A stretch of 64,000 bases of DNA from Siderastrea radians (GCA_964017195.1 OZ024896.1:806001-870000); one strand, 5' to 3'. Shown: positions 11,338-22,399, counted from the stretch's first letter. A program made the numbers and translations. The notes: generated from the sequence alone by a model not told the origin.

Positions 11338-11683
11338 GCAAGTCACCTGAAGAAGTGCAAACAGGCACAGGAAAATTTTCCAACAAACCATGGATGGAAT
11401 TTGTGATTCCCATGATGGGAATTAGTCATTGCCCATGCTAAGGGATAACCCATTAATGGGTTTTACCTGCAGTTCCCATTTTACAGCGTTTCCCATTAAT
11501 GTAAATTTGGCTTTGTAAATGTAAAATGAAGTTATTTCCATTAATGTTAATCAGCTCCAAGTACAGGTAATGGATATTTCAAAAACTATTACACGATTTT
11601 ACGAAAAAACCATTCATGGACAAAATACACTTTCCAGTAATGGTATTTAGAGTGACACTATTATCTGAATTTCCATGAATGTA
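11338..11683. repeat. copy of the 22.8-kb CATTAATGG block (E)
   Basis: It aligns without indels to 22,828-23,173 (offset 11,490) with only a few substitutions. It starts in the middle of what would be an exon at 22,816, so the duplication cut through it. Confidence 0.9.
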
Positions 11684-11758
11684 GTTATATTTTGTGGATG
11701 TGATTTTTTACCTTATTTTTTACCTTAACTTTATTTTTTACCTTATTTTGTATTCTAG

Positions 11759-11840
11759 AAGCGTGTTTACGTAGAAGACCTAACCGAGGAGATTGTAACT
11801 TCCCCGGAAGAAGCGTTAAAACAAATGCACCGAGGGGAAA
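11759..11840 (+). CDS. duplicated CENP-E-like kinesin exon 7, copy 3
   Basis: The 82-nt exon matches 8,452-8,533 with intact splice sites and frame. The block from about 11,676 follows 8,369 onward at offset 3,307. I saw one substitution (near 11,920) in the stretch I read most closely. Confidence 0.75.
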
Positions 11841-12213
11841 GTAAGATGCAAAATTATATGTTATTGCATAAGGGACCAGAGTGCGGCATTGTATAAAATA
11901 TATTTACGCTGTATAAAATGATTATTTGTGTTAACCAGTCCATTCTATCGAACATTTCACACAATATTTTCCAAGAGGTTTAAAATTATTTTCCAGTTGT
12001 TCCAAACTATTAACTTGCATATCACCAAAGGAATCTACCATTGAATCAAACGTTGTCCCTTAGAGCTTTTGGCTTTATTTTCCCTTCCATAATTTACAGT
12101 GTCTTGTTTTTGTACAGTTGTTTCTAAATAGTCCCACAAAACAATTGGGTAGATAAACTGAAAGAGATAATAGAGATGCCTTCTATAAATTTTTTGTAAT
12201 TGATATTTTCCAG

Positions 12214-12281
12214 AAAATAGACACTTCGGCGAAACAAAGATGAACATCAGGAGCAGTCGAAGCCATGCCATTTTTACAGTT
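12214..12281 (+). CDS. duplicated CENP-E-like exon 8 (switch I), copy 3
   Basis: It matches 8,907-8,974, with an intact NxRSSRSH motif and splice sites. It pairs with the exon at 11,759. No downstream exon 9 equivalent was found before 22 kb. Confidence 0.75.
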
Positions 12282-12304
12282 GTGAGTTTTCTTCCATGTT
12301 TAAA

Positions 12305-13640
12305 GCCCTGGCTAAACATTTTTGTCCTACACGTTGTTTGTCATACAAAACTTTTGGTGGCTCAACAGGTAAACAATCTCTGACCAAACATCGGAGCTTT
12401 TCTGTTTTTTTGAAGTATGTGGTAGGCCATCTCTGATATTAAAACCCAAGAGATGCTAATCTCTTCTTGGTTTTAATATATTTCGGACTTTATGATCGGG
12501 TTTATCATTTATGAGTTAACAAGTAAACAGTCACATGAAGGGAAGCTCAAGGCTAAAGGCAGTGGATGAATGCACAAGCCATGTGACCGAATGAAAGGCC
12601 ACGAAACGAACGAACGAAAGCAGTGAATGAACGAATGAACAAGATAACGCATGAACGAACGAGCAACCCGACAATCGAACGAGCAAACTGCCAGCCAAAC
12701 AAACGGAAAATGGACCAATAGCACGAACAAACGTCTGCAAACCCGGGAACTCAACAAATGGCTGAATACACCTATCTCTTTTCAAAACAAACAAAAGCAG
12801 TGCCACAATATAGAAAAGTATTTTTGGGCGGCTTTAAATAAGTTTAGTAGAAATTGATTTGATAATGCCATTGAGAAAATGGAAGATTAAATGGAAGATT
12901 AAATGTGTATTAACTTTCTTCAACTATTTTAGTGAGCTCACCAAAACTTAAGTTAGATACCGCATATAATGATAACGGGAAAACTGTTTAGTCTGCTCAG
13001 AAGGTCTGTCATTCTCGTCACTGAGGGGCACAGTGAACAGACCTGGTGGAGAGTTATAAAACGCAACCGAAAATTTGAAACGCGCGGAAGAAAAATTATA
13101 CGTAGCCAACGGGGAGAAATTCTAAAATTTTCCGCTAATAGGGTAAAACTCTCTGACCACACGTTTCAAACTGTGGTACCAAGGCTGGCCCTACGTGCCT
13201 GAGCTGGCAGCTAACATTCTACACGGTTAACTACAAATTAAAATGCTTGCTGTACCTTGCTGAAGGTTGTTTGAGTTTTCTGCTCCGATATTTTAGCGCA
13301 GTTCAAAGGACAGCGTCGTCACTGGTCAATTGCAGCTTAAGATTCGGTTAACACAGAGGTTTACAGGTAAACAAGGTTGCAAAGGAAACTTGAAATAGAG
13401 TGCTTTCAAAATCATTGTTAGAAGACAGTTCGACATCGCGAGAAATCACAACCAAGCGAAAAACAACCTCGTCCCGTCGTTATGATTTAACGGCTTGCGC
13501 CATTCGCTTGTACGCGCGACTTGAAATCCAAACAGCAGATGCAAGACGTCACAGAATAAGCGCGCGCGCGAAAATATGGCGAGAGAAATAGTATTTACGC
13601 GGGAAATGAACTCTATCATTTTCATTAGTTCAATTGTTTA
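12305..13640 (+). repeat. repeat F, copy 3 (longest upstream copy)
   Basis: It aligns with 58,511-59,865 through its length with small indels. The match stops at 13,640, exactly where the next foldback element begins, so that element inserted after the duplication. Confidence 0.85.
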
Positions 13641-13800
13641 ATAACCTCTTACTAACTGAACGCGAGGGCCGTACTGGGGAATATTGGCCTGAGGTCGTGG
13701 CAGTACGGACCGAGCGCAGCGAGGTCCGTACAAAAACGACCAAGGGCCAATATTCCCCAGTACGGTCCCGAGCAAGTCAGTTAGTAAGTAGTTTATTATG
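13641..13800. mobile_element. foldback element, arms of about 50 bp
   Basis: Left arm 13,641-13,692 and right arm 13,744-13,800 are imperfect inverted copies; both include CCGTACTGGGGAATATTGGCC or its complement. Inside is a second hairpin: GTACGGACC, a short GC-rich loop, then GGTCCGTAC. A related GGTCCGTACTGTACAATCCC at 14,934-14,953 may mark the end of a larger element (13,641 to about 14,985). Confidence 0.75.
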
Positions 13801-14985
13801 GCATCATTTTTCGTACGAAACAACACTTCCGGTAGTTCATTCAAGTCAATTTCCGGCGCGATGTCAAGGAAAGAAGCCCGCGATTTTAACTGGCTTTCGA
13901 ATCAGTTTGATGGGTCGTTTGATGCATGATCGTTGCTGTCGATCGACAAAAACTTGCGTGGCTCTTGAATGAAAACTGCTCTGCTTCTATTATATGTGTC
14001 AGTTTTTCGTCGTCCTCTACAACACAAGATAGTTTTATTGGAAAATACTTCTCCGTTATGGGCGGAAACAACTCGGGAAAAAGAAGAAGAAAAAAAAGGC
14101 GGCGATAAAATCTCGCAAATGTGCTTCTCAAACTGGAAATTGTGGCAGCGTGTTAGTCTGTAATGTGAACAAAGGAACACTCGAACTTTAAAAAAACGAC
14201 ACTGGAAATTATCTCTCCATCAAATACTGCAAGTTGTTTGCTTCAGTGGCTTCATGGAAAACTTTGTGGATGCTGCGAGCAAATTTTCGTCGCACCTAAC
14301 AAAGTTGTTTTTAGCGCGAGCTACATCTACAGCAACAGCAGACTTGAGAACAAGCTAAAAATTATTTTCAAGGATGTCCACTACAACAGCAAAAATCTCG
14401 CTGAGGAATGAAGGTACACTGTTATTTTAATAAATGTACGTGTAGCTTTGATTTGATCTTGTGGAAAGCGGACTCAAGCGATGGCCAATATTAAACTAGA
14501 CCGTGATCGTTTCCTTTCGCTTTACAGTTGCCGATGAAAGCCGTTTGCTACTTGTTTTGCAGGTTTCCTTTTTTTTTCTTGTGAGAAACGTACTCTTTTG
14601 TTAATGCTGAATTTTAAAAATTATTGTTTGAGTCTTGGCCGATTTACTCGGCTCTTTACAGCTTACAGTCTATAGCCGTACAAAGACAATAAACACACAC
14701 AGTCACTGAAGAACGTTGCGCATGCTTTTTGATTCACTGCTGGCGAGTCTTTTGCTTATATCAAAAAGTCGGTAAAGTTAATCGAAGAGTGCTTTTTCTA
14801 AACAGACGTGTTTACCTCGTTCATTACCAGCTCCAAACCTTTCCTTTTTTCATCTTCTTGCGTCTTCGCAGTTTGAATTTTGCGGGAGCGGGAGCGCGAA
14901 AAAAATATCCAAAAAGGACCGTTTCCATGGTAATGGTCCGTACTGTACAATCCCGACCGAAAACTAACCAAAAAACTAACTGAGA
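13801..14985. other. no gene recognised; possible body of a larger foldback element
   Basis: Open frames on both strands around 13,890-14,180 overlap one another and have no known motif. The end at about 14,985 resembles an inverted form of the 13.65-kb arm. Confidence 0.35.
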
Positions 14986-14989
14986 AAGA

Positions 14990-15065
14990 ATGAATTAATG
15001 AACGAATATTTCAAGTTAAGTACCAGTAAAGTAAATTTAAGCCTAGAAACAGAAATGTGCCAACA
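14990..15065. repeat. dispersed repeat S, copy 2, left part
   Basis: It matches 1,400-1,475 and breaks after CAACA (15,061-15,065), resuming at 16,376 with a second CAACA. Confidence 0.8.
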
Positions 15066-15399
15066 GCCCAGTCATCATCTTGGTATCCAGCGGGAGCGGC
15101 TTGCACAACTCATAATAAAGGGTCAGGGCAAAACCCTCACGTACAAGCAAGTTGAACCAAATTGAACCAAACCAAAATTGAACTACAGCATGTGCAAGTG
15201 GCTGAAATTATGCACCTGTGTCAGCAGTGCTTTTATTACGAGGGAGGGGTCAACGTTATCGAATCTGTTAAATGCAGAATGTATTTTGGGCATTGTTGGA
15301 CACTGGAAAGTTGCATGGGTCCTGGAAAAGTCATGTAAAATTGTTTCCGAGAGAAAATAGCAAGTCCTTCCACGCTTTGTATACTAAGTTACGTGTCTT

Positions 15400-15532
15400 A
15401 CAGAAAGTCACCAGAAGCAAGAGCGAATAAGAAGAAAATGAGAGTGAAGAAGAAAACAAAAATGATCCCGACTGGGCTCCAACTCCGCACCCGAAAAGGA
15501 AAAAAGGAAAGGGCCTTTCAGCGAGCAGGTAC
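15400..15532 (+). pseudogene. possible acidic exon upstream of NRF1-like exon
   Basis: Between an acceptor-like cttacag and a donor gtacgt, one frame gives ESEEENKNDPDWAP, then TPHPKRKKGKGL, with a TAA early in the exon. The second copy at 19,626-19,750 also has a TAA there. DPDW recurs at 21,290. The alternative frame is open but less protein-like. Exon status is uncertain. Confidence 0.35.
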
Positions 15533-15982
15533 GTAAAAAATGAATCACAAGGAACTTACGCAAAGGCGTTTGTGATCAACGTACGACAGCGGAGCACCAT
15601 AAACATGGCGAACCTTAATAGAGAACCGAGCCCAATAATTTTCATGGTCATGGCTAGCGAAATGGTTCACAGGCGCGTACGTAGCTACGTTGCGCAACAT
15701 CCAGGATATCGAATCGAGTCGAAGTACATATCGCTTTGATTCGCAGCATTTGGCCGCATTTCCTTTTTTTTTCTGTAATTACTTCAAAAAGGAATAAGTT
15801 CCAAAAAAAGTGGGGCTCCGCTTTTAGGCTTTGCTAAATCTATATCTTATGTCTGGTATCATAAATTAGCATGTGCATTGTTTGGTTTCTCTTTTATCAT
15901 AAACAGGGTTCCCAAGGAAATTCCACGCTACTCACTGCGTTTTATTTATTTATTTATTATTTGCTTATTATTTTACCCGCAG

Positions 15983-16293
15983 AAGAAAAACTGGAGGCAA
16001 CAATCTTCCATGGCTTGGAGGAAATTAAATTACAAGAAATGACGCAAGCAGATACGCGCTCGTTCATCCCCCGAATGCTGAGGGCCACCACGGGTGAAAG
16101 TCCACAATGGGGAAAGGAGGCATGTAAACCTCTGTGGTGGCCCTCAGACATAGTACCCCCGGTACCATTTCAGAAAATTAAAACAGACCAAAGAAGGAAA
16201 GAAGAAAAAGGGAAGATGTCCTGGAAATGTGCCCTCCAGCAAATTACAATCAATTGTTACCGCCACTATGGAAAAGAGGACATGGTTGTTTGA
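15983..16293 (+). CDS. NRF1-like DNA-binding domain exon, copy 1
   Basis: After an acceptor (ttttacccgcag) about 100 codons run to a TGA at 16,291. The order is RSFIPRMLRATTGE, then WGKEACKPLWWPSD, then PFQKIKTDQRRKEEKGKMSW, then CYRHYGKEDM. This follows the end of the DNA-binding/dimerisation domain of nuclear respiratory factor 1 and its relatives erect wing and P3A2. Those proteins continue past this point; here the frame ends right after the domain, so it is a truncated or domesticated version. It sits on the 1.3-kb insertion and resembles the exon at 20,339. Confidence 0.7.
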
Positions 16294-16375
16294 GAAGGTA
16301 ATGCACAGTAATTTACAAAGAGCCCAGTCATCATCAGCATTACAGCTGTAGTTTTTGTTTTAGCTCTGCTTCTGT

Positions 16376-16605
16376 CAACAATTTGATTTTATTTTTAAAA
16401 ATACCTTCCCCGTGGCAACAGACAAAAACAAATAAGTAAGTAAAGGTTACCTTTAATTTTATTGCCGGATATAATGTAAGCAGGCTACAAAACAAGTGTG
16501 AACACTACCATTTTATGAACAAAAAACCGGATGTGGAGAATTAATCATTCAATTTGTAATGAAAATAGGGAAGGGTGGGTCAACGTCAGTAAACCAAAAG
16601 CTTAA
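16376..16605. repeat. dispersed repeat S, copy 2, right part
   Basis: It continues copy 2 after the insertion and aligns with 1,468-1,718. Confidence 0.85.
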
Positions 16606-18239
16606 TGTGAAAAGGCTTATTTCTCCTCGTAGTTAATGCCTTAGGTGCAACAAATGTTACGTCACCGAATTCATGTGATAGATTTTTCGCTCAGTTAAAA
16701 AGGATGGCATCATTTTAACTGGTCACTTTATTCGAATAAATGCACATTGTGTCTGCCTTTAAGAAACGTTACTTGTTGTCGTTATTTTCGCTAACTAGCT
16801 GCAAACGCACATTAATTTTTTCCCTACGCAGCAGTTTCGTAGTTACTCCAACCTACTGTATTGCATGAAATTCATGTGCGGTGTTAATTTCGAAAACATA
16901 TTAACTGTATAGACCTCACGTGGAGTTGGTAGTGCAACATGGCAAGTGATGGCAAATATGCAACAGTAAATAAAGTTGGAGATTTTAATGCGGGAGCTCT
17001 AACATAGGACTATCTTGTAACCCACCATCAAGCAAATTTGAACCAGGTTCCTTCAAGATGGTCATTTGTTGAGGCAGTTATCATTCTGTTACGCAAGCAA
17101 ATTGGCGCGTTTTGCAAGCGGTTCATTGCAGGAAAACTCACGGTGACAACAGTTTCATTATCACATGGCGTTAAAACTTGATCGGTGCAAACTATGGCTA
17201 TCGCGCAAAAATTCTCTTTAGAAAGGTAGTGGAATTTCGGTCCATTTTCCAGTCTCTCCAAAGCCTATTACAGTTAAGTGAGTGTTATTTGATGCTCGCG
17301 TGCCTTTTAAGTCCACGGTCTTCGGTCTACAGTGATAAACAAGAAGATATTTATAACTTTTATTTGCTTAAGGTGTAGACCGTGAAATTCATGTTGACCG
17401 TGGTAACATTTCATTTCTTATAGTCAGCGTCTAATTGAGGTGCACAAATGATTTTATTCATATTTTTCTTTCATGTAAATGTGTTAAGGTCTCAGTAGAT
17501 GAAACAGAAGGGTTTTTTTTGCCAAGACTTAGCATTGCACATGTCTCTTGCACGAGATTGATGCATTAAGTCATTTGCAGAGCTTCAATCCATTGCGTTA
17601 CAATACTGTCACCTTAATGATATTTCATTCTCATTCCCTTAAGAAAGAAAAATTTAAAAAAGGATCCCGGTAATCACATTCATAATTCACCCTCTTGCCA
17701 TTCTGCTGAATAATACCATTGCAGCTCTATTTCTACCATAAAAAAATATATTTGGTAGGAACTCGGTTGATATGAGCCAATGTTGCGTGACAAACCCAAG
17801 CCCGAAGATAGGAACAGTTTACGAACACCTTTTCCCCTTAATCTGGAACCAACTAGAATTCCCTTCTGCCAGCACAATGGCAAACAATTCATTATCGTTT
17901 CATTGACGTGTTCACCTAATACATTGACACAAAATTGTTTTCACAATCTGAAATCAAAGCGATACACCACCGAGACAAGCAACTGCAAAGGGATTGAGAC
18001 ACTCGCAGTCTTTCCGGTCAATTCGGACATTGTTATAGTCAATACACATTTACCCCCCTTCCCCCTTATCAATGTTGTTATGGATTTAGTTATGATTTTC
18101 AAAGTAACAAGCAACAACATTGAAAGGGGGAGGGGGAGTTCAGAAATGTATTAAAGTTTTCCATTTGTTTTCAAGAGCACGTTTTCAGTTGGTAATCCAA
18201 TTTCTGAGGAGAATGTTTCCACAATTTTGCAATTGCTTG
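16606..18239. other. no gene recognised
   Basis: Open frames at 17,028-17,261 (minus) and 17,780-18,154 (plus) have no known motif and no splice support. The sequence is AT-rich and single-copy within the window. Confidence 0.45.
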
Positions 18240-18370
18240 TAGCTTGTGTACGAGCTCGCTCTTCTCAAGTGGACGGCTGTACACAGGCTAACTCGAAACT
18301 GGACGCAACGTGTGAGCAATGAAAGCATTTCTTTTTCTGTATTTCTTTCTTGTGTTCATCATGTCATCCA
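18240..18370 (+). repeat. 130-bp repeat shared with 21,541-21,670
   Basis: Both contain gctcttctcaag, then aactcgaaactggac, then gtgagcaatgaaagc. Part of the duplicated 18-22 kb region. Confidence 0.75.
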
Positions 18371-18551
18371 TTCCCGTTGCGGGATATTAGGACCCTCAAA
18401 TAACCGCCTCCCAACATTTACAACCTAACACAGCCTTTGGAAAGGGGTCAAAATAGAGCGACTGGGAACAACCCAGCACCGGAAGTGCTGGCCGTGTTGT
18501 TGACTTTGCAGTTCTAAATTTTTTTGTTCTGTTCTCTATGTTTTTCCACAG

Positions 18552-18662
18552 GGGTGCAATTGCACACGACAGTGTAAGACTAGAGCTTGCAAGTGCCGTG
18601 CTGAGAGTAGCCGGTGCAGTGAAAATTGCCGGTGCCCCCAAAAAATTGCGTGAACCGTGACA
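18552..18662 (+). pseudogene. CXC (Tesmin/TSO1-like) cysteine-rich exon, frameshifted
   Basis: After an acceptor (ttccacag) the frame reads GCNCTRQCKTRACKCRAE, then CSENCRCPQK. This Cys pattern is typical of a CXC/CRC domain, a DNA-binding fold also found in many transposon proteins. The frame then hits TGA at 18,651. A one-base shift after the C5A6 run would read NCVNRDK up to a GT, as expected for the end of the domain. So the exon is either broken by a homopolymer indel or wrong by a sequencing error there. Confidence 0.6.
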
Positions 18663-18781
18663 AGGTTTGTATTGAGATTTTAGTTTAAAATTTGTTAAGT
18701 TATTGAAGATTATTTCGTTATTTTCCTTCTTGTCAAACCGTTCTTTGTAAGTAGAGTTTGAGTTTGGGTTTCTCATTCTAG

Positions 18782-18863
18782 AAGCACATTTTTGTGGAAG
18801 ATCTGACTGAGGAGGTTGTAACATGTGCAGAAGAACCTTTCAAGCACATGCACTGAGGGGAAA
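18782..18863 (+). pseudogene. diverged CENP-E-like exon 7 with stop
   Basis: 82 nt, the same length as the other exon 7 copies, with acceptor and GT donor retained. It reads KHIFVEDLTEEVVTCAEEPF and on to HMH, then TGA where the other copies have CGA (Arg). It is much more diverged than the 8.4 and 11.8 kb copies, so it comes from an older duplication. Confidence 0.75.
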
Positions 18864-18884
18864 GTAACCAATGCACGCACAAGA

Positions 18885-19312
18885 ATTTGATTTCGAAACA
18901 ATCGACACCGTAGAAGAAGACAAATTCTGCTTCAAAATTGAAGTTAAAGACAAACCACAGACTAGAAGAGGTCTACTTTCTGTCATCTGTTGTGTATCAC
19001 CCACTTCGTTTTGCGGCCCCGGTTATTCTGCCAGCGATGTTGATGTTGCAGGATTTATGCCAGAAGAAGAATCGTGGGTCAGATGATCCTGATTTCCACT
19101 GGAGCCACGAGTGGACATCGCCTGTCCAATTAGAAACCACGGGACAGAAAACTAAGGGCGATCCTGAAGTTAAGAGCGAGGTTCAGACCTTGTTAACTGC
19201 TGCAGATAACGGAATCAACCGCGTTAATCAGCTTCTTGAACATTTCTCGTCGTGGCTTCAACTCAAGAAGATAATAGCGCGGATTTTGCGCTACAGAGAG
19301 ATGCTAAGAGCG
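18885..19312 (+). pseudogene. BEL/Pao-type retrotransposon pol relic
   Basis: One frame gives DKFCFKIEVKDKPQTRRGLL. The next frame continues with HPLRFAAPVILPAMLMLQDL, and later PEVKSEVQTLL and HFSSWLQLKKIIARILRY. This order matches the Pao pol segment after the RT palm: the TRRG-start-of-region motif, the DPLG-APV-type block, then the SSW-LK-ILR block before RNase H/integrase. At least one frameshift and an apparent internal deletion make it non-functional. It ends where the NRF1-like duplicate begins. Confidence 0.65.
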
Positions 19313-20668
19313 GTTTGCACAACTCATAATAAAGGGTCAGGGCAAAACCCTCACACGTACAAGCAAGTTGAACCAAATTGAACCAAACCAAAATTGAACA
19401 ACAGCATGTGCAAGTGGCTGAAATTATGCACCTGTGTCAGCAGTGCTTTTTTTACGAGGGAGGAGTCAAGGTTATCGAATTTGTTAAATGCAGAATGTAT
19501 TTTGGGCTTTGTTGGACACTGGAAAGTTGCATGGGTCCTGGAAAAGTCATGTAAAATTGTTTCCGCGAGAAAATAGCAAGTCCTTCCACGCATTGTATAC
19601 CAAGTTTTTGTCACGTGTCTTACAGAAAGTCAACAGAAGCTAGAGCAAATAAGAAGAAAATGAGAGTGAAGAAGAAAACAAAAATGATCCCGACTGGGCT
19701 GCAACTCCGCACCCGAAAAGGAAAAAACAAAAGGGCCTCTCAGCGAGCAGGTACGTAAAAGATGAATCACAAGGAACTTACGCAAAGGCGTTTGTGATCA
19801 ACGTACGACAGCGGAGCACCATAAACATGGCGAACCTTAAAAGAGAACCAAGCCCAATAATTTTCATGGTCATGGCTAGCGAAATGGTTCGCAGGCACGT
19901 ACGTATCTACGTTGCGCAACATCCAGGATATCGAATCGAGTCGAAGTACATATCGCTTGGATTTGCAGCATTTGGCCGCAGTCCCGACGTCAAACATAGC
20001 AGAGCTAGTGCCTTCTAGTTTATGTCGATCGAGCTGCGATCAGTCAACATCTGTTTAAGTATTAAAATGAAGACTATGGTTGAAGATGGTGCAGAAGTTG
20101 GCTAGAGATTAACGCGTTCTCCTTGTGCTTCGGTGAATTTGCGGCTCCGCTTTTAGGCTTTGCTAAATCTATATCTTATGTCTGGTATCATAAATTAGCA
20201 TGTGCATTGTTTGCACTGACAGTCTGACTGGGAAGTCATTTTTGGTTTCTCTTTTATCATTAACAGGGTTCCCAAGGAAATGCCACGCTACTCACTGCAT
20301 TTTATTTATTTATTATTTGCTTATTATTTTACCCACAGAACAAAAACCGGAGGCAACAATCTGCCATGGCTTGGAGGCGATTAACCCAAAAAACATGACT
20401 CAAGCAGATATGTGGTCATTCATCCCGCTAATGCTGAGGGCCACCACGGGTGAAAGTCCACAATGGGGAAAGGAGTCATCTAAACCTCTGTGGTGGCCCT
20501 CAAACATACCGTTCCAGAATATAAAAACGGACTACAGAAGTAAAGAGGAAAAAGGACAGATGTCGTGGACAAGTGCCCTTCAAGAAATCATCATAAAGTG
20601 TTACCGCCACTACGGAAAGGAAGACATGCTTGTTTGACAGAAGGTAATGCACAGTAATTTACAAAGAG
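19312..20668 (+). repeat. second copy of the NRF1-like segment
   Basis: It aligns with 15,099-16,322 at high identity, including both putative exons and the intron. It differs by several indels, for example an extra stretch around 19,985-20,135. Confidence 0.85.
20339..20637 (+). CDS. NRF1-like DNA-binding domain exon, copy 2
   Basis: Opens after acccacag and runs about 99 codons to TGA at 20,635. It has RATTGESPQWGKESSKPLWW, PFQNIKTDYRSKEEKGQMSW and CYRHYGKEDML. The frame is intact. Compared with copy 1 it lacks the extra VPP before PFQ, and so is closer to the family pattern (WWP..-PF/PW). Function is inferred from the domain only: NRF1-class domains bind GC-rich promoter sites as dimers. 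Confidence 0.7.
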
Positions 20669-20763
20669 TTATTTTAACTCCAAAAGAGGACATAAAGTTT
20701 TAGGTTGTGTGTACAATTTTAACCACATATGATCTTTGTAGTGTCTTAGTCCATTTGAGCGAA

Positions 20764-20967
20764 TGCTGAGGGCCACCACGGGTGAAAGTCCACAATGGGA
20801 AAAAGAGTCAGCAAGACCTCCGTGGTGGCCCTCAAGCGTTCCTTGGAAGAATGTGAAGACCGACAACAGATGTGCGAGAAAAGGCCCATAAAACATGGAC
20901 AGAAGCATTAAGGGACAACGTGCACAAATGCTACGAATACTATGGGCAGGAAGATATGCTCACTTGA
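20764..20967 (+). pseudogene. NRF1-like exon, copy 3, frameshifted
   Basis: It starts MLRATTGESPQWEKESARPP, then WWPSSVPWKNVKTDNRC. The rest of the domain (WTEALRDNVHKCYEYYGQED) continues in another frame to a TGA at 20,965. It is the most diverged of the three, but its WPSSVPW block is the most family-like. A single frameshift around 20,870-20,890 breaks it. Confidence 0.65.
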
Positions 20968-21244
20968 ACAAAGGTGACACATGGTAATTTTCAAGAGTTA
21001 TTTTAACTCTAAAAGTGGAGTCAAAGTTTTACTAGGTTAAAATAGCCCCTTTTTGGGGGTTATTTTAACTCCCTAATTTAACTCCAATTTTGAGGGTATA
21101 ATAACTTCAGTGATGTTAACTCCATGATGTTAAGCTTCTTTGCACGGTAACCTCAATCTAGATAACGTTGCCTCTTTAGGGATAGAGGAACCCTTCACTA
21201 AATTGATCACGTCCAAATTTGAAGAAAACAACTCTCCAAGTTTG

Positions 21245-21302
21245 GCGGGACCTGAATGAGGAGGACTCAGACTCAGTTGACTGTGATCCTGACTGGGAGC
21301 AG
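21245..21302 (+). other. possible small acidic exon (DPDW)
   Basis: EEDSDSVDCDPDWEQ ends at a strong donor gtacgt (21,303). The following intron start resembles those after the putative acidic exons near 15,532 and 19,750, so this looks like a third relative of that exon. Confidence 0.3.
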
Positions 21303-21892
21303 GTACGTCAAAAAATGAATCACAAGGAACTGACGCAAATGCGTCTGTGATCCATGCAGGACAACTGGAAGTTGATCGTTTCCCTTTTGACGCATCAGCG
21401 GACGCTATTAGGTCCATAATGGTGGACACAGCGTCCGTGGCTCGTGAACTTCTCTGCTTATGTTCCCTAATGATAAAAATTACCACAACACTTTGCAGTG
21501 TTTTGCGGGGTTTCTGAACGGCTTTGCAAGACTCAAAACTAGCTTGTGTACATGCGTTTGCTCTTCTCAAGAGGGGGGCTGAACACAGGTTAACTCGAAA
21601 CTGGACACAACATGTGAGCAATGAAAGCGGTTGCTTTTTCTGTATTTCTTTCTTGAGTTCATTACATCATCCATTTTGTGATTTATTCCTACGGATCTTT
21701 GCGCTTGTTTTTAATTGGACAAAGTATTCCAAGCACAGAAAAAACGTAATTAGTTAGAGATTTCTTGCTTTCTTAGTATTCTCTTTTAACTTAAGTTTCT
21801 TGGAATCAAGGTTAATGTTGTTGCACATAGATAATGGTCCCTTAAAATGTTTTTTCTTACGTGATTTTTTGTTTCTCCTTCTCTGCTTTTAG

Positions 21893-21937
21893 CAACTGAA
21901 AAACTGACACCTTCATCCCAGCCAAAGAAACAAACAG
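21893..21937 (+). pseudogene. CENP-E-region exon, 45 nt
   Basis: Between ttttag and gtaagaat. It reads ATEKLTPSSQPKKQT and joins in phase to the next exon (G|AC). It is low complexity and not diagnostic alone. It is placed here because it leads into a clear kinesin exon. Confidence 0.4.
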
Positions 21938-22100
21938 GTAAGAATACTCAGTTTACGGTCGTATAATCTTGTTTATTTTGTTTAACTGACTCTAGTTTTA
22001 TTCTTACCTTATCACTTCAGTTGGTTCGTTCGTTTTGTACTCCAATTCTGCTCAACTTTTAGCTGTTTTAGTTGCTTACTGCTTTGGGTGTTGTTTGCAG

Positions 22101-22185
22101 ACCAACCTTTTCAAGAAAGTGTCAATATCAATCAAAGTCTACAAGCACTTGGAAATACCATCGCCAAGCTCAGCGAAGAAGCAAC
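22101..22185 (+). pseudogene. CENP-E-like motor exon (L12/alpha-4 region)
   Basis: An 85-nt exon (ttgtttgcag to gtaagaat) reading ESVNINQSLQALGNTIAKLS then EEA. This is the NIN-SL-LG-I-LS block that follows switch II in kinesins. It is open, but it belongs to a chain whose next exon carries stops. Confidence 0.75.
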
Positions 22186-22399
22186 GTAAGAATAAAAAAA
22201 TTCTTAAATAGCATTTAATGCCGGTATACTTTAATTGAAATGATTTCTAATAAAGGTTAAACCTTGCTGAACTTTTTACATTACTGTATGCAAGCCGTTC
22301 ATTTATTACTTCAACAATATAGGGACCCTTGTAAAATATAGGCCTATTAACTGATTTCTCGTTAAATGTTCGTTTATCGTATTTCTTTTATATTTAAAG

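Larger units (their letters stand above)
15066..16375 (+). mobile_element. 1,310-bp insertion carrying an NRF1-like exon, 5-bp TSD
   Basis: Repeat S copy 1 reads straight through gtgccaacaatttg (1,461-1,474). Copy 2 is split here, with CAACA on both sides of the insertion (15,061-15,065 and 16,376-16,380). The inserted piece starts GCCCAGTCATCATC, and the same words recur 54 bases before its right end. No terminal inverted repeat is obvious. A second, unsplit copy of most of it lies at 19,312-20,668, so the segment exists in at least two places. Class unknown; a 5-bp duplication fits several LTR and DNA families. Confidence 0.7.

Noticed and set aside
13634..14180. Overlapping frames on both strands, one ending in an Arg/Lys run
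   Set aside because: Lie in and beside a foldback element; mutual overlap and low complexity argue against genes.
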